A DNA stretch of 64,000 nucleotides. Source: Actinernus sp. WN-2022. Its lineage: Eukaryota; Cnidaria; Anthozoa; Actiniaria; Actinernidae. Positions within the stretch are counted from its first letter, which is position 1. Every line of letters begins with the position of its first letter. The stretch spans positions 97,815,321 to 97,879,320 of the forward strand of contig JAOWCC010001634.1 of the NCBI GenBank assembly GCA_030867875.1. Reading direction: 5' to 3'. The position numbers and the translations under genes were made by a program. Of the stretch, positions 21,412 to 31,889 are shown one piece after another. Below the pieces are notes generated by a model. It worked only from the letters and a program-made list of their open reading frames with translations, searched no databases and was not told where the DNA came from.

Positions 21412-23625
21412 TCAATCGATGAATACTACTCGTCCATTCCCGTTATCAGTAGCCATAACACGACCATCAGTAAGGGTTATCAAACAGGCTGGTTTGTTGA
21501 TGTCACCACACGTTTTCCCTACAAAACGTCCATCAAAGGTGAATTTCTGAATCCGCTGATTCGACAGCTCACAGACAATAACGTTTCCATCCTGATCGAT
21601 GATGAGGTCTCTAGGATTTTCAAGTTCACACTCTTTTTCTCCCTTTGTTCCTATAATTGTACTTGTACCATTCTTCCTATCAATTGCTCTGATGCAGTGA
21701 TTCTTCTTATCTGACAGAATCCAGAAGTCGCCAGATGTTGTCAAGTACACAGGTCTGCAGCCGTCCATTTCCGTGGTGAAGAGTTCATAAAGGAATATTC
21801 CATCCATTGTGTATACCTTAATACGCTCATTTTCACCATCACAGACAATGACTTGCCCCTTGTCGTCTACGTGAACTCCCCAGGGATATATACAATTTGC
21901 TATATCTCCATTGCAGGTTTCATAGCTCCTCACAAAATCACCTGTTTCGCAGTTGAATACTTGTACACACTTATTACTCGCATCTGCCACCACCAGTAAT
22001 TCATCATCGAGGAAAGCGATTCCCCGAGGACAACGCAATTCGCCGTTGTTTTGGCCTTTACGTCCGATTGTTCTCTTTAGAAGCCCCTCCATGCTGAACA
22101 AGTACACACAGCATGTCTCCAAATCGCTCACTGCAATACAAGTGTTATCCCTGTTAACCGCAATGCCCCAAGGTTTCTGGAGCGATTTCTCCATTCCTGT
22201 CATCTCAAACACCTCTGTTATTTTCATCCTCTGCGATTTGACGTTCATTCCTAATGGACTATTTCCAACGCTTTTTCCGTTGATGGTTACCTCCACCTTG
22301 AATTCCCCTGGGACCTTGGGCACGAATTGTACTTTAAATTTACCCGGCATTCTCTCGGAAACTTTTAATTCCTTCACATCCTCAGCTGGAAAGACCTTCA
22401 CGGTAATGGCATCTCCAGGATGGTCGCTTGTTCGTCGTTTTGACGCCTTTGTGTGTACGGTCAGTTTTACGATGGAAAGAGCTTCCAGTGGTTCTGTATT
22501 CACTTCGATGGTACTCATACATGGGACCGTTTTGAGAGGACTAACGACACCCAGCCCCATATCAGATAACATTTCACTCGCTTTACTCGGGATAAACGTC
22601 ATAGTGGCTTTGACTGCTAATTCTATTTCTCTTCCACAAGACAGGAGCTCATCACAGCGATAGTAAAGAGAGTTTTTGGTCAGCAAGATTTCAGAGGGGG
22701 ATCCCCTGTCAATCAACTTGCTGGCATAGTCACGTGCACTGAGAATCTGGCGCAATATAGACTGGTGTTCCGCCTTCTCTCCCCTCATTCGTTCTTCTTT
22801 TTCTTCCTCTTCCGCGTCCAGTTTTAGTAACAAGTCTCGCTTGTTTGTTTCTATGATGACAATCAGTTCTTCTGCAGCAATGGAAATCTCCTGCTTCGCT
22901 GTCTCGGTGTTATCTACCAGTTGACCAACACGCTCTTCAAGGCCTTTAATAATTTTCTCTGTATTGGTCTGAAGTTGCTTCAGGCTTTCAACCTTCGCAA
23001 GAAGGACTCGTTTTGGTTCAATGCTTCCCTCGTCCACTAGCACAATCTTGTGTTCTTTGTGTTGTGCTAGCACCGCACAAGTCTGGCAGATACACTGGTC
23101 ACACGTATTACAATAATACCTCAAGGGATCCTTCTCGTGGAACCTCTCTTGGCAGAACGGTTGTGACTTCAATAAATTCTCATAGTCATCAGCCTTGAAG
23201 TCTCGCAGAGCGACAACTTTGTGGGAACCCGTCAAGTGTACCATCAGCGTGTGTGCATTCAAGCAGTCTTCACACAGGAACTTTGAACAATCGAAGCAGT
23301 AGGAACTCTGTCGTACATTTTTCTTGCAAGCGGAGCATGTGATGTCTGAACCAGCTTCACACTTTCGTATGGCGAGGATATCCAGTAGATTGTTATAGAA
23401 GAAGCTGACAGGGAACTTGTTAAAGTCATTCTCTTGTGGTTTATTGATCTTCGCCTGGCATATTGGACACGTGAAGGTGGTTTTATCTCCATTTCTGTCC
23501 GAATGCTGCTTGATGCACTTTTTACAATATGTATGTAGACATGGTAAGGTTTTGGGGTCGGTAAATGTCTCCATACATAAAGAACATTCCGTCTCTTGTC
23601 GAAGTTTCGTTAGCAGTTTCTCCAT
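21412..23625 (-). CDS. TRIM-NHL protein 1 (RING, two B-boxes, coiled coil, filamin, six NHL repeats)
   Basis: A single uninterrupted 737-residue frame. I start at the Met of M-E-K-L-L-T-K because the paralogue at 41378-43576 starts at the equivalent M-D-A-L-L-K-K; 18 further codons upstream are open but unconserved. The RING is C14, C17, C29, H31, C34, C37, C53, C56 (C3HC4, complete). B-box 1 lies near residues 97-135 and B-box 2 near 157-191 (C-Q-E-R-F-H ... Y-Y-C-N-T-C). A charged coiled coil spans about 200-335. A filamin-type Ig domain (K-V-P-G-E-F-K-V-E-V-T, G-N-S-P) lies near 385-480. Six NHL repeats of P-W-G-I-A / D-x-x-N-x-R-I type run from about 490 to the end. This is the TRIM2/3/71 (LIN-41, Brat-related) architecture. 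Such proteins act as E3 ubiquitin ligases and/or bind RNA through the NHL propeller. It has no introns, while neighbours are spliced, suggesting retroposition or an intronless expanded family. Target unknown. Confidence 0.95.
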   Translation of the reverse strand: MEKLLTKLRQETECSLCMETFTDPKTLPCLHTYCKKCIKQHSDRNGDKTTFTCPICQAKINKPQENDFNKFPVSFFYNNLLDILAIRKCEAGSDITCSACKKNVRQSSYCFDCSKFLCEDCLNAHTLMVHLTGSHKVVALRDFKADDYENLLKSQPFCQERFHEKDPLRYYCNTCDQCICQTCAVLAQHKEHKIVLVDEGSIEPKRVLLAKVESLKQLQTNTEKIIKGLEERVGQLVDNTETAKQEISIAAEELIVIIETNKRDLLLKLDAEEEEKEERMRGEKAEHQSILRQILSARDYASKLIDRGSPSEILLTKNSLYYRCDELLSCGREIELAVKATMTFIPSKASEMLSDMGLGVVSPLKTVPCMSTIEVNTEPLEALSIVKLTVHTKASKRRTSDHPGDAITVKVFPAEDVKELKVSERMPGKFKVQFVPKVPGEFKVEVTINGKSVGNSPLGMNVKSQRMKITEVFEMTGMEKSLQKPWGIAVNRDNTCIAVSDLETCCVYLFSMEGLLKRTIGRKGQNNGELRCPRGIAFLDDELLVVADASNKCVQVFNCETGDFVRSYETCNGDIANCIYPWGVHVDDKGQVIVCDGENERIKVYTMDGIFLYELFTTEMDGCRPVYLTTSGDFWILSDKKNHCIRAIDRKNGTSTIIGTKGEKECELENPRDLIIDQDGNVIVCELSNQRIQKFTFDGRFVGKTCGDINKPACLITLTDGRVMATDNGNGRVVFID

Positions 23626-24779
23626 CTTGAATGTCTTGTAGACGAAACTGCACACGTGTAAATGAACAACGAAGAACACTTAAAGCTATTTTGATGGCTT
23701 GAAAAGTGATCCGTAACGCGCATGCCTACGAGGTCATTAATAACAATGCTAAAAATAACAATGTGATCTTACCATGAAGTGCTTTTTGTGGTTTCCGTAC
23801 TTGTATAAGATTGTTATTGGCCCTTGAGAGACAAATTTCATGTTCGTTTGCTCACTTGCAGTGGTTCTTGCATGCTAAATTCACCGTCATGTCATATATA
23901 TAGTCTCGACTTAGCAATTGAAGGCTTGATGCCGTTCACATTAATTGATAAAAACCAGGAGAAAAGGGTGAATATTAAGCTGCGATTAAGCTTTTAAAAA
24001 CAATATCCCTTATGTCATCCAGCAACGATAAATATACCATTGATTTCTTTGCTAGTGCTATTTTACCATGTTGATCAGCGTCCTCCCTGATTCATATATG
24101 AGTGACTACGATGGACGTTGGATGGTGGATTGTGTTTAGTGTATTGATCTCTTCTTCATTGATGTATGGATGTGAAAAGTCTGCAACATATAGGCAATCA
24201 ACACTAACACAGTCACAGTTCATAAACTTAAAAATGCAGTAATTAATATAGTTTTCATTTGGGAAGTCGTCTTGTAGAATGTCAAAATATAATGTGCCAT
24301 ACAGATAATATATATATATAAATGGTAAAACCGCTCTAAAAGAGAAATTCTTAGAATATCAAATCGTCCCGAGTAACTTGTTTACGTCAGTAAACTCTCT
24401 TTATGTAAATACGATGGACGTGCGTGTGTCTATACGGTTGGCTAAACAAACATTTCCGCTTTGAATAAATGTTCAGCTTCGGTAGATCTCTGACGCGCTA
24501 CAAGCTTTTCATAAGTCAGTTGTTGTCGCAACGGTCTAAAGCTTTCAACATCGTTACAACATTTGTTGAATCGTGTTGAAAGCATGGGTGTCAAATGGTT
24601 TCTAAATTTATCATTCACCGTTATTATAACATACTTTCTACCATACAATCCCTCTATTTTACCTCAGTGACTGTTCTACTGCTGTTTTACATACTAGGTT
24701 TAGACTACAAGGGTTTTTGGGGTCTCGAATCTTATTTTGATTTCATGAACTGTGTGATGCCTATTTGAATGAACCAAAC
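23626..24779. other. Upstream region of TRIM-NHL 1, nothing recognised
   Basis: AT-rich sequence with no TATA-like element I can place with confidence. A 68-codon minus frame (24648-24442) shows no known motif. The promoter of TRIM-NHL 1 must lie near 23640-23900, but no specific site is evident. Confidence 0.5.
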
Positions 24780-24889
24780 CTAATTCTCTTTATTTTCTCT
24801 AAGGCGCTCATTCTCCTCAATGGACATGACCGCGATCTCTCCACCACTGATGTCAATCAAAACCAGAACTGATCTTCTGACGGCCGCCA
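24780..24889 (-). other. Possible terminal exon of an unidentified gene
   Basis: After a TTGCGTTCATTTCAG acceptor-like sequence, the frame reads A-A-V-R-R-S-V-L-V-L-I-D-I-S-G-G-E-I, then S-I-E-E-N-E-R-L-R-E-N-K and TAG. The reading is protein-like (hydrophobic strand then acidic helix), but no partner exon was found and I do not recognise the family. It could also be part of an unknown transposon protein. Confidence 0.25.
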
Positions 24890-25544
24890 CTGAAATGAAC
24901 GCAATTTGAGCTCCTTAAAAAACACGAGTGAATTGATTCCAAATTGCTGTCTACCATATTTAGTAACAGTTCATTTACGTAAAACATTTCTACGTGGGTG
25001 GAACTACATTTGTACGTCCTGTTTACAAAGAATAGGCCGTCAGTTGCACTATTACGTCATGACTACAATTACCAGAATTCTTTCCGCGGATTCTTTTGTT
25101 GCTGCGCAGCGATCGAAGCAGCAGTTAATATTCTGTACGGGAGGAAAAATCTCGATTCATTTTCGACCACCATGCCTTGCGCGAAGAGGTTTTTCCCCTC
25201 CCCACTGGGTAATATTTTTGCAGCCAATGTTTCAATAAGTGGGCTCCGCGTAACGACGTTGATCGACGATTAATAACATGTATAAATATATGTTTTGGGC
25301 TTTTGTATTCTCTATCATTTTGATAAAGCTTCCTTCTTCAGGAAATGTGCTGGTACAATTATAATTTTCACTGGGGAGGGGAGAGGAGAGTAATTCGTTG
25401 TCTGGTTGTTGAGTGCGTAATCCGACCACAATACTTTGCGGGCGGTGATAAGCTTCCTTTCGCCAAACGTTTCTGGTCGAAGACGTTTGGTAAGTGACAT
25501 AACTAATGATTCTCAGTATTTATTCTACTCACATTACTCCAGTG

Positions 25545-26515
25545 GTCAGTGGACATCCCAGGTTAAGACTTTTGCTGTGTAGAGAAGATAGAGGCTGGGT
25601 CCCAGTACAGAACCTTGTGGGACGCCGGAGGTCAGATCATGGTTAACGGAGTAGGAGTCCTCAATCATAACAAACTGTTGTCGATTAGACAGATAGGACT
25701 GAAGCCATCTCAAGGCTTTGCCTTTGATGTTAAACCTGGAGGACAACCTTGATAGCAGTATATGGTGGTCAACCGTGTCGAATGCAGCAGAGATCTAACA
25801 GGAGCAGAATAATACCATGCTGCTCATCAATTGACATTAGTATGTCGTTTTGCACACGAACGAGCGCAGTCTCGCAGCTGCGATATTGTTTGTACGCTGA
25901 CTGCAGCTTATCGTGGAGGTCGTTCTGGTTAAGGTAATTAGTGAGGCGGGTGGCAGCAACCTTTCGTACGCCCTTAGAAACATATTTCAGGTTATATACT
26001 GGTCTAAAATTGTGGAATTCTTCATGGTCCAATGAGGGTTTCTTGATTTTAGGAGCTAGAACAGCATTCTTCATTGAGGCTGGCATGCCACCACTTTCGA
26101 AGCTCAGGTTAACTATCCTTGTGATTATAGGGATTAGATCTTCCAAGCAGCAGTGGAGTAGCACAACAGGTATAGGGTCTAGTGCACAGGATTTCTTAGC
26201 ATAGCAAGTAATAAGGGAAGAGAGTTCATCATCTGTAGTAGGGCAAAGCAAGTTAGTTCACATTGAAGATCAGGATTAATTCTAGTTCAGTAGTAGTGAC
26301 TGCAAAGTTGTCGAGTTGTTGCTTTATCTTGACTATTTTATATTCGAAGAAGTCAATAAATTTATTGCAGAGTTCAGTATTAGATTCATATATTGGATAG
26401 AGCTTCTCAGGTTTGCGATGAAGTATACGGTCAATAGTGTTGAAAATAAATTTATGGTCAGACTGATTTTTAACTATAAGAGTCTGAGTAGTAATTCATC
26501 TTAGAGGACTTAATC
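25545..26515 (-). mobile_element. LINE (CR1/jockey-type) reverse transcriptase fragment, defective
   Basis: The minus strand from 26511 downward reads K-F-I-D-F-F-E-Y-K-I, then [42 protein letters not shown] and [11 protein letters not shown]. These are non-LTR RT domains in order. The frame breaks around 25769-25746, and the Y-A-D-D block and everything after are missing. Also absent are the endonuclease and the 3' end, so it is a dead internal fragment. Confidence 0.88.
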
Positions 26516-26584
26516 AGATTTCTAACAAGTTCACATTGTTCTGTGTTATTATGCATAATTCCAGAGTTAACTGATGTTGATGGG

Positions 26585-26805
26585 TCTTGTGGATCTGTAC
26601 AGGTTCGCAAATGATCCCGGCCCGCAAATCATCCCTAAAATGGACCACAAATGATCCCGCTCCGCAAATGATCCCCAATGAGGACCGCAAATGAACCTGT
26701 GAAAAAAACATGGAATGGCATGGATTTTTGCCGCTGGATAGCTAGTGGATCTGTACAGGTCCGCAAATAATCCCAAAAATGGACCGCAAATGATCCCCGT
26801 AGTAT
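26585..26805 (-). repeat. Array of CCGCAAATGATCC motifs, block 1 (inverted to block 2)
   Basis: CCGCAAATGATCCC recurs at least six times with short spacers, together with GGATCTGTACAGGT and ATGGAATGGCATGGATTTTT. The same three modules, in reverse complement, make up block 2 at 31085-31485. The ORFs across it are translations of the repeat (F-A-x-x-D-H-L-R). Confidence 0.9.
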
Positions 26806-26906
26806 GGCTTCTTTGGAACAATTCAAGTTTTATTTATCCGAGTCATTTTTTAAAACACACAACAATTTATTTTTGGGGAAAAAGAAAATTATTTGCTTTG
26901 GAAAAA

Positions 26907-26910
<4 letters not shown>

Positions 26911-26940
<30 letters not shown>
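26911..26940 (+). repeat. Poly-T tract, about 30 bases
   Basis: Homopolymeric T run after GGAAAAAAAGA. It may be the poly-A tail of a minus-strand retro-insert, but no body was identified. Confidence 0.85.
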
Positions 26941-26941
<1 letters not shown>

Positions 26942-26967
26942 AGAATTAATCCCGAGTCCCGAGTTCC

Positions 26968-27060
26968 TCTACCCTGGGTTCCAGAGGTTTAATAAATGTT
27001 TTTCGTTTTGTTGGTAAATTCGGTGAGCGCAAAACAAAATTCAAATTCAACCTATTGACA
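26968..27060 (+). repeat. Partial copy of MITE family F
   Basis: CCTGGGTTCCAGAGGTTTAA and TTTTGTTGGTAAATTCGGTG match the left end of the fuller element at 33879-34049. The right end is not recognisable. Confidence 0.55.
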
Positions 27061-27488
27061 ATGGCAACAAATTTAGATTGCGGATAATCATAGAAGTATC
27101 AAACAGTTTATACATGTTTTGTTGTTTTACCTTTCAAATTGAATGGAAGTTGAAATTCATTTGCTTCTAATAAATATCTTGAATAATAACAAAGTCATCA
27201 CAGGAAGCCCAAGCTCTGTTTATGTAAATTTAATTTTATAAGGGTTTGTATGGGGATTTTAAGATCTAGCTTTTCGATAAATATACTGTAATAAAAATGA
27301 ATAAAACTTACCTGGTATCTATAAGCTGTGTCTGTACGTCGTTTCAGCGAATTTGATAAATTGTCATCCTTTCTGAAAAACTCAATTTTTTAAACATCTC
27401 CAAGAAGTTACTAAAAGCGGAGAATGATAATTTACCAGTTAACCTGGGTTACCTGTCTAATCTAACCCTAAATTAGTGACCATAGGTT

Positions 27489-27903
27489 CCAGTTGGCCGG
27501 TAACAAAACGAGCAGGGGACTGGGACCTAGTTTATCAGAATTACTCTAGTTCATCACATCATAGAGCATGTTGAAATTAGCATTTGTGCCAAGTTTGATG
27601 TAATTCTAGTGAATCGTGTCTGAATTATAAGCAATTGAAATTTCTTTGTCCCTCCAAAATATTACAATGAATGTATGGTTTGGAGGGACAACGTTAAATA
27701 ATAAGAGAGTTTGTATGGGTAAATTGACATATTTGATGCCTTCTAGCATCGTCAATATTGAGCCAAAGTTCACCAAACTTTCCAGACTAGCTAAGTTTGA
27801 TCTGTGCTTTTGGAAAATAATGCTCACTTTGACTAGTTATTAATTGAATTAGTTTTACTGACTCGGTTCCAGTCCCCCACTCGTTTTGTTACCGGCTAGT
27901 TGG
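27489..27903. mobile_element. MITE family G (415 bp)
   Basis: CCAGTTGGCCGGTAACAAAA with GGGGACTGGGACC mirrors GGTTCCAGTCCCCCAC with TTTTGTTACCGGCTAGTTGG; arms are about 42 bp. Inside, TTGTCCCTCCAAA and TTTGGAGGGACAA form a smaller hairpin at 27647-27690. Confidence 0.88.
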
Positions 27904-27985
27904 TTAGGCTATTGAAACATTTGGGGACATGATAAGAGTACTTGGATTAAAAAAATATATTGGTTTGCCTGTGGTGCGGAAACTG

Positions 27986-28245
27986 AACACGAGTAATAGC
28001 TAACTCTAGTTTCTGTCAAAACCCTCACCATCTTGAAGCTACATTAACTAAACACGAGCAATAGCTAACTCTAGTTTCTGTCAAAACCCTAACCATCTTG
28101 AAGCTACATTAACTAAACACGAGCAATAGCTAACTCTAGTTTCTGTCAAAACCCTAACCATCTTGAAGCTACATTAACTAAACACGAGCAATAGCTAACT
28201 CTAGTTTCTGTCAAAACCCTAACCATCTTGAAGCTACATTAACTA
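27986..28245 (+). repeat. 65-bp tandem repeat, four near-identical copies
   Basis: The unit AACACGAGCAATAGCTAACT ... CATCTTGAAGCTACATTAACT repeats at 27986, 28051, 28116 and 28181. It shows only one or two differences (GAGTAAT against GAGCAAT, CCCTCACC against CCCTAACC). Such uniformity implies recent expansion. Confidence 0.95.
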
Positions 28246-28403
28246 ATTTATAGGGGCACTGTCAAGCCAAAAATGATAAACTTCCTCATGACGAAATGCA
28301 AAAATGACCAATCGGATTAGCAGAGAATGTTTTCCAAATGTACTGGAGAAAATAGACCATTTTGATTAAAGATGGCAAAGATTCGAGTGGATGAAAAATA
28401 TGA

Positions 28404-28843
28404 CTTTTAAAGGAGCTATGTCACAGTATTGCGCATGTCTGAAATTTGTTACATTGGTGTTTTATTGGCTTAAATAGTTAAAAAGCTCTTCCAGGACCTT
28501 AAATTGTAAGATTATGTAATCTTTTCCAAGAAAATAAGACCTGCACCCAAAACTGATGACAATTCTTGGTTTGCAATCAACCCTTGAGATTCAAAAGACA
28601 AAAACACAACGGTCATGTTGGAGGAACTAACAGTAGAAGCTAATGGAGAATCGTTTGTTTAAGTTCCTCCAACATGGCCGCCGTGACGTCACATGCAAAC
28701 CAAGAATATTTGCGTATTTCCTTTGACAGTCCACACATGTGATGCGGTCGTTTGTTTATACTGATAGATATCGCTGAAAGTATCTGAATATAACTTCGTT
28801 CCGGCCTGCAACAAAACTCGCCGTGACATAGCCTCTTTAAGAG
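28404..28843. mobile_element. MITE family H (ends AAAGGAGCTATGTCAC)
   Basis: CTTTTAAAGGAGCTATGTCAC and GTGACATAGCCTCTTTAAG are inverted ends of a 440-bp element. The interior holds a second inverted pair (ATTCTTGGTTTGCAATCAAC and ACATGCAAACCAAGAATA; GTTGGAGGAACT and AGTTCCTCCAAC). The first 70 bases (GAGCTATGTCACAGTATTGC ... TTAAATAGTTAAAA) parallel the 77-bp minisatellite unit at 15406-16132. Confidence 0.85.
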
Positions 28844-29275
28844 AGATTGACAGCATCTTTAAATCGATTCACTGTAACTGAGTTTCAAGTTTCTAGAATA
28901 AGCTTTTGTAATCCACTTCAAATATTTGCAATCCTTCCATCAAAAACGTTTGAAAAGCATATCTGGACATTTGCAAGGCATTTCTCTTGAACACGCCCAG
29001 AATCATGTTGACAATTCACCTCGCAGACATTCGAGTGCCCACAAGTTTTTCAAAATTTTTAGGTTATCTTTTATCTGAGATATTTCGAGTCCGATCTCTT
29101 TTCGTATGCTAGGTAGTAGTTCCGATTCCCACATAGTTTTAAACGTTTCCACAGTAAGAGCGATAGTTATTAAGAAAAAAGTGCTCAATCGTCGTTAGCG
29201 ATATAAATGGCCGCCATGTTGGTCAGTGGTCAGCGGCCTCCACATAACTCGCTTCTCACATGCGTGCCTTGCAAG

Positions 29276-29421
29276 GTAATCCCTTTATGTAGGACGACAG
29301 GAATTTTTACCAAAAATACAATAGAATACAACACAATGCAATACAACAATAGAACGCAACAATACAATACAATAGAATACAATTTGGTAGCAATTCGTGT
29401 CGTCCTACATGAAGGGATGGC
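29276..29421. mobile_element. Short hairpin element with AATAC-rich loop
   Basis: CCCTTTATGTAGGACGACAG (left) mirrors GTGTCGTCCTACATGAAGGG (right). The loop consists of AATACA/ATAGAA simple repeats. Confidence 0.8.
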
Positions 29422-29748
29422 CACCTTTTAGGTATACTAGTTCTAATTTATACCATTGTCTTGGTATTATCATTGGAATTTAAAATCTGAATAATCAAAA
29501 ACTTCGAAAAGGATTCTGGTAGTTGTATTCAACTGACGTAATAGTGCAAACGGCCTACAGTAGAATCCCGCTGTCTCGAACTCGAGGGGAACAAAAAACT
29601 TTCGAGAAATAATGAGGGTGCGTCAGATTTCACACTTTTTTAACTCTGGCCGTGGTCAGACTTTCGCTAGAGGTTTTGCTATAGCTCATTGCTAATTAGA
29701 TTAGATTTAGCTCGCGCTTGAGAAACTGCTGGAATCCATCGGTAGTTG

Positions 29749-30043
29749 TTAATAGGCCCTTTGCAGCTAACAAATCACGTGGTTGTACTGGAGAGCAAAA
29801 AATATCTGACTTCATTTATTTAAAGGCCTTGTACGAGATCGGTAGTGTTATTAGCAAAACCTGTTTGTAAATTCTATTTTCCACCTCCAATCGATTGACG
29901 ATCTTTCTAAAACTGCGTTTTTGAAGATAGCTTGCTCTCCAGTATTCATGGCAACGCCTTTCCCATGGGGATCACGAGCTCAGTTCATTCGTTAATGAAG
30001 TATTATATCAGCACGTGACTGTTAGCTGCAAAGGGCCTATTAA
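29749..30043. mobile_element. MITE family A, copy 2
   Basis: Complete copy with ends TTAATAGGCCCTTTGCAGC and GCTGCAAAGGGCCTATTAA. Compared with copy 1 at 9529-9787 it has an extra AACTGCGTTTTTGAAGATAG-containing segment, so one is an indel derivative of the other. Confidence 0.92.
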
Positions 30044-30181
30044 CGAGTTGTTATTACTGTCAAACCTTCAGATAGTACACGCGACCTTTCATTGATCTTT
30101 TATTTCATCATGGAGATCGATAGCCTGGGAAACCAGCCGACTCTAATCGCTCCCCAGTCGCGAAAGAGACGTCTGGGGAGC

Positions 30182-31073
30182 GAGGCAGAAAATTCTATAC
30201 TGATGACGTAGCAGATAGCCGTTTCACGATGCATAAATTAGTTGCAAATTTTTCTCAGAAGCCGAATGCGAACAACAGAGTTCTTTTCAAGGAATATAAC
30301 TACCAAGGCTGCTCGTTTGCTTGGCAGTGGTTACCGTCATGATTAACAATCATGAAATTCAAGCCTATATATTTAGCGTGTGTTGGTAGCTCGTTTGCTT
30401 CGTTCTTTCAGCGGCTCGGCCCGGTCAAGAGAATTTGTCCACGACTGTCAAAACATAATAGTTGTTTATAATTTCAAAACCTACACACAGCACAGCAGGC
30501 CACTTTTCAAGCCAGCTCTTTTGCCAGGTCAGTAGCCGAAGAGGTTAGCTACAGAATGCAGCGGTTATTTTCAGGTATACTACCGAGGCTGCCCGTTTGC
30601 TTGGGTGAACGGCCCTCACGTTCGTGATTCATAGCGCACTTACATGTAATTATGTTTATTCATAGCCCAGATTCACTGTCTGAACGATTTATCCGGCAAC
30701 AACAACTCATCCAGTGTTCTGTGATAGCTCAGTGTGTGTAGGTTTACTGATATGAAATTATAAACAACTATGACAGTACATTTTTGATCACTTACTTGTC
30801 AAATGTTTTGACAGTACGACATTTCGCTTTACTAGCTGCTGAAAGAACTCAGTATGCAAAGGAGCCAACAACAGCACCGGTACACGCTAAATAGGCTTGA
30901 ATTTCGTGGTTGTTCGTGACCGTGATCCACTGCCAAGCAAACGAGCAGCCTCGGTAGCTATATTCCTTGAAAAGAACTCTGTTGTTCGCATTCGGCTTCT
31001 GAGAAAAATTTGCAACTAATTTATGCATCGTGAAACGGCTATCTGATACGTCATCAGTATGGAATTTCTGCCA
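30182..31073. mobile_element. Long inverted-repeat (foldback) element, about 890 bp
   Basis: GGCAGAAAATTCTATACTGA at the left is matched by TCAGTATGGAATTTCTGCC at the right end. The arms continue for about 240 bp each, with shared blocks TTTCTCAGAAGCCGAATGCG, CTGCTCGTTTGCTTGGCAGT and TTCAAGCCTATATATTTAGC and their complements. An inner pair (AGTTGTTTATAATTTCAAAA / GAAATTATAAACAACTATGA) lies toward the centre near 30630. There is no transposase. Its right end abuts the motif array at 31085. Confidence 0.88.
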
Positions 31074-31084
31074 TCATATGTGGT

Positions 31085-31485
31085 CCCCAATGGGGCTCAT
31101 TTGCGAGCCGGGATCACTTGCGAGCCGGGATCACTTGCGGTTCATTTTTGGGATCATTTGCGGGCCTGTACAGATCCACTATCCAGTGGCAAAAAAATCC
31201 ATGCCATTCCATGTTTTTTCACGGGATCATTTGCGGTCTCCATTGGGCCATGGGGAGCATTTGCGGAGCGGGATCATTTGCGGCCCTGGGATCATTTGCG
31301 GCCCTGGGATCATTTGCGGATCTGTACAGATCCACTATCCAGTGGAAAAAAAATCCATGCCATTCCGAATGTTTTTTTCACGGGATCATTTGCGGTCCCC
31401 ATTGGGGAGCATTTGCGGAGCGGGATCATTTGCGGGCCTGGGATCATTTGCGGGCCGGGATCATTTGCGGACCTGTACAGGCCGC
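31085..31485 (+). repeat. Array of GGATCATTTGCGG motifs, block 2
   Basis: GGATCATTTGCGG or close variants occurs about ten times. A longer unit of about 160 bp (CTGTACAGATCCACTATCCA, GTGG, poly-A, TCCATGCCATTCC, poly-T, then ACGGGATCATTTGCGG) repeats at about 31167 and 31329. This is the reverse complement of block 1 at 26585-26805. The long open frames here (up to 248 codons) are repeat-encoded and carry no domain. Confidence 0.93.
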
Positions 31486-31889
31486 CTGGACTTCGAGTTA
31501 GAGATCGAATTGGCGACCATTTCCTCTGCGAAGCGGAGAGCAGTGGTTCTGTTTCCGTTTTTTTTTTTTATTCTGTGCACTTGATTCTCCTACGGATTGT
31601 AACAGCAAGTGATTATAGTACCCTAAAATTTGCGAGAGCAGTTTCGATGCATTTAATACGCGGGGATCGACAACTAGCGAAGATGCGTACTCTCACGAGT
31701 TGCAAACCAGCGGGAATCCAGTCAAGATCCATGAGTACAAGGACAGAAATGCATATTTTCCGTGAAGGGAAAACTCGGAAACACTGTACTGAGGTAGCTA
31801 TGTAGGAGCTATCGATCTGTAGTGATTTTGCCGGATGATATGATAGTAAAATTCTACATCTTTATGTGTTAGATAAAGAATGAGCGGCC

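Noticed and set aside
21953..22663. 236-codon plus-strand ORF
   Set aside because: Antisense shadow of TRIM-NHL 1, whose minus-strand frame has complete domains.
23626..23679. 18 extra N-terminal codons for TRIM-NHL 1
   Set aside because: The paralogue starts at the equivalent downstream Met, and the extra residues are not conserved.
27986..28245. A CRISPR-like array
   Set aside because: The four 65-bp units are contiguous identical repeats without unique spacers, in a eukaryotic context.
31030..31805. Long open frames of 127-248 codons with F-A-x-x-D-H-L-R repeats
   Set aside because: They arise from the GGATCATTTGCGG array, which is open in several frames; composition is repeat-driven.
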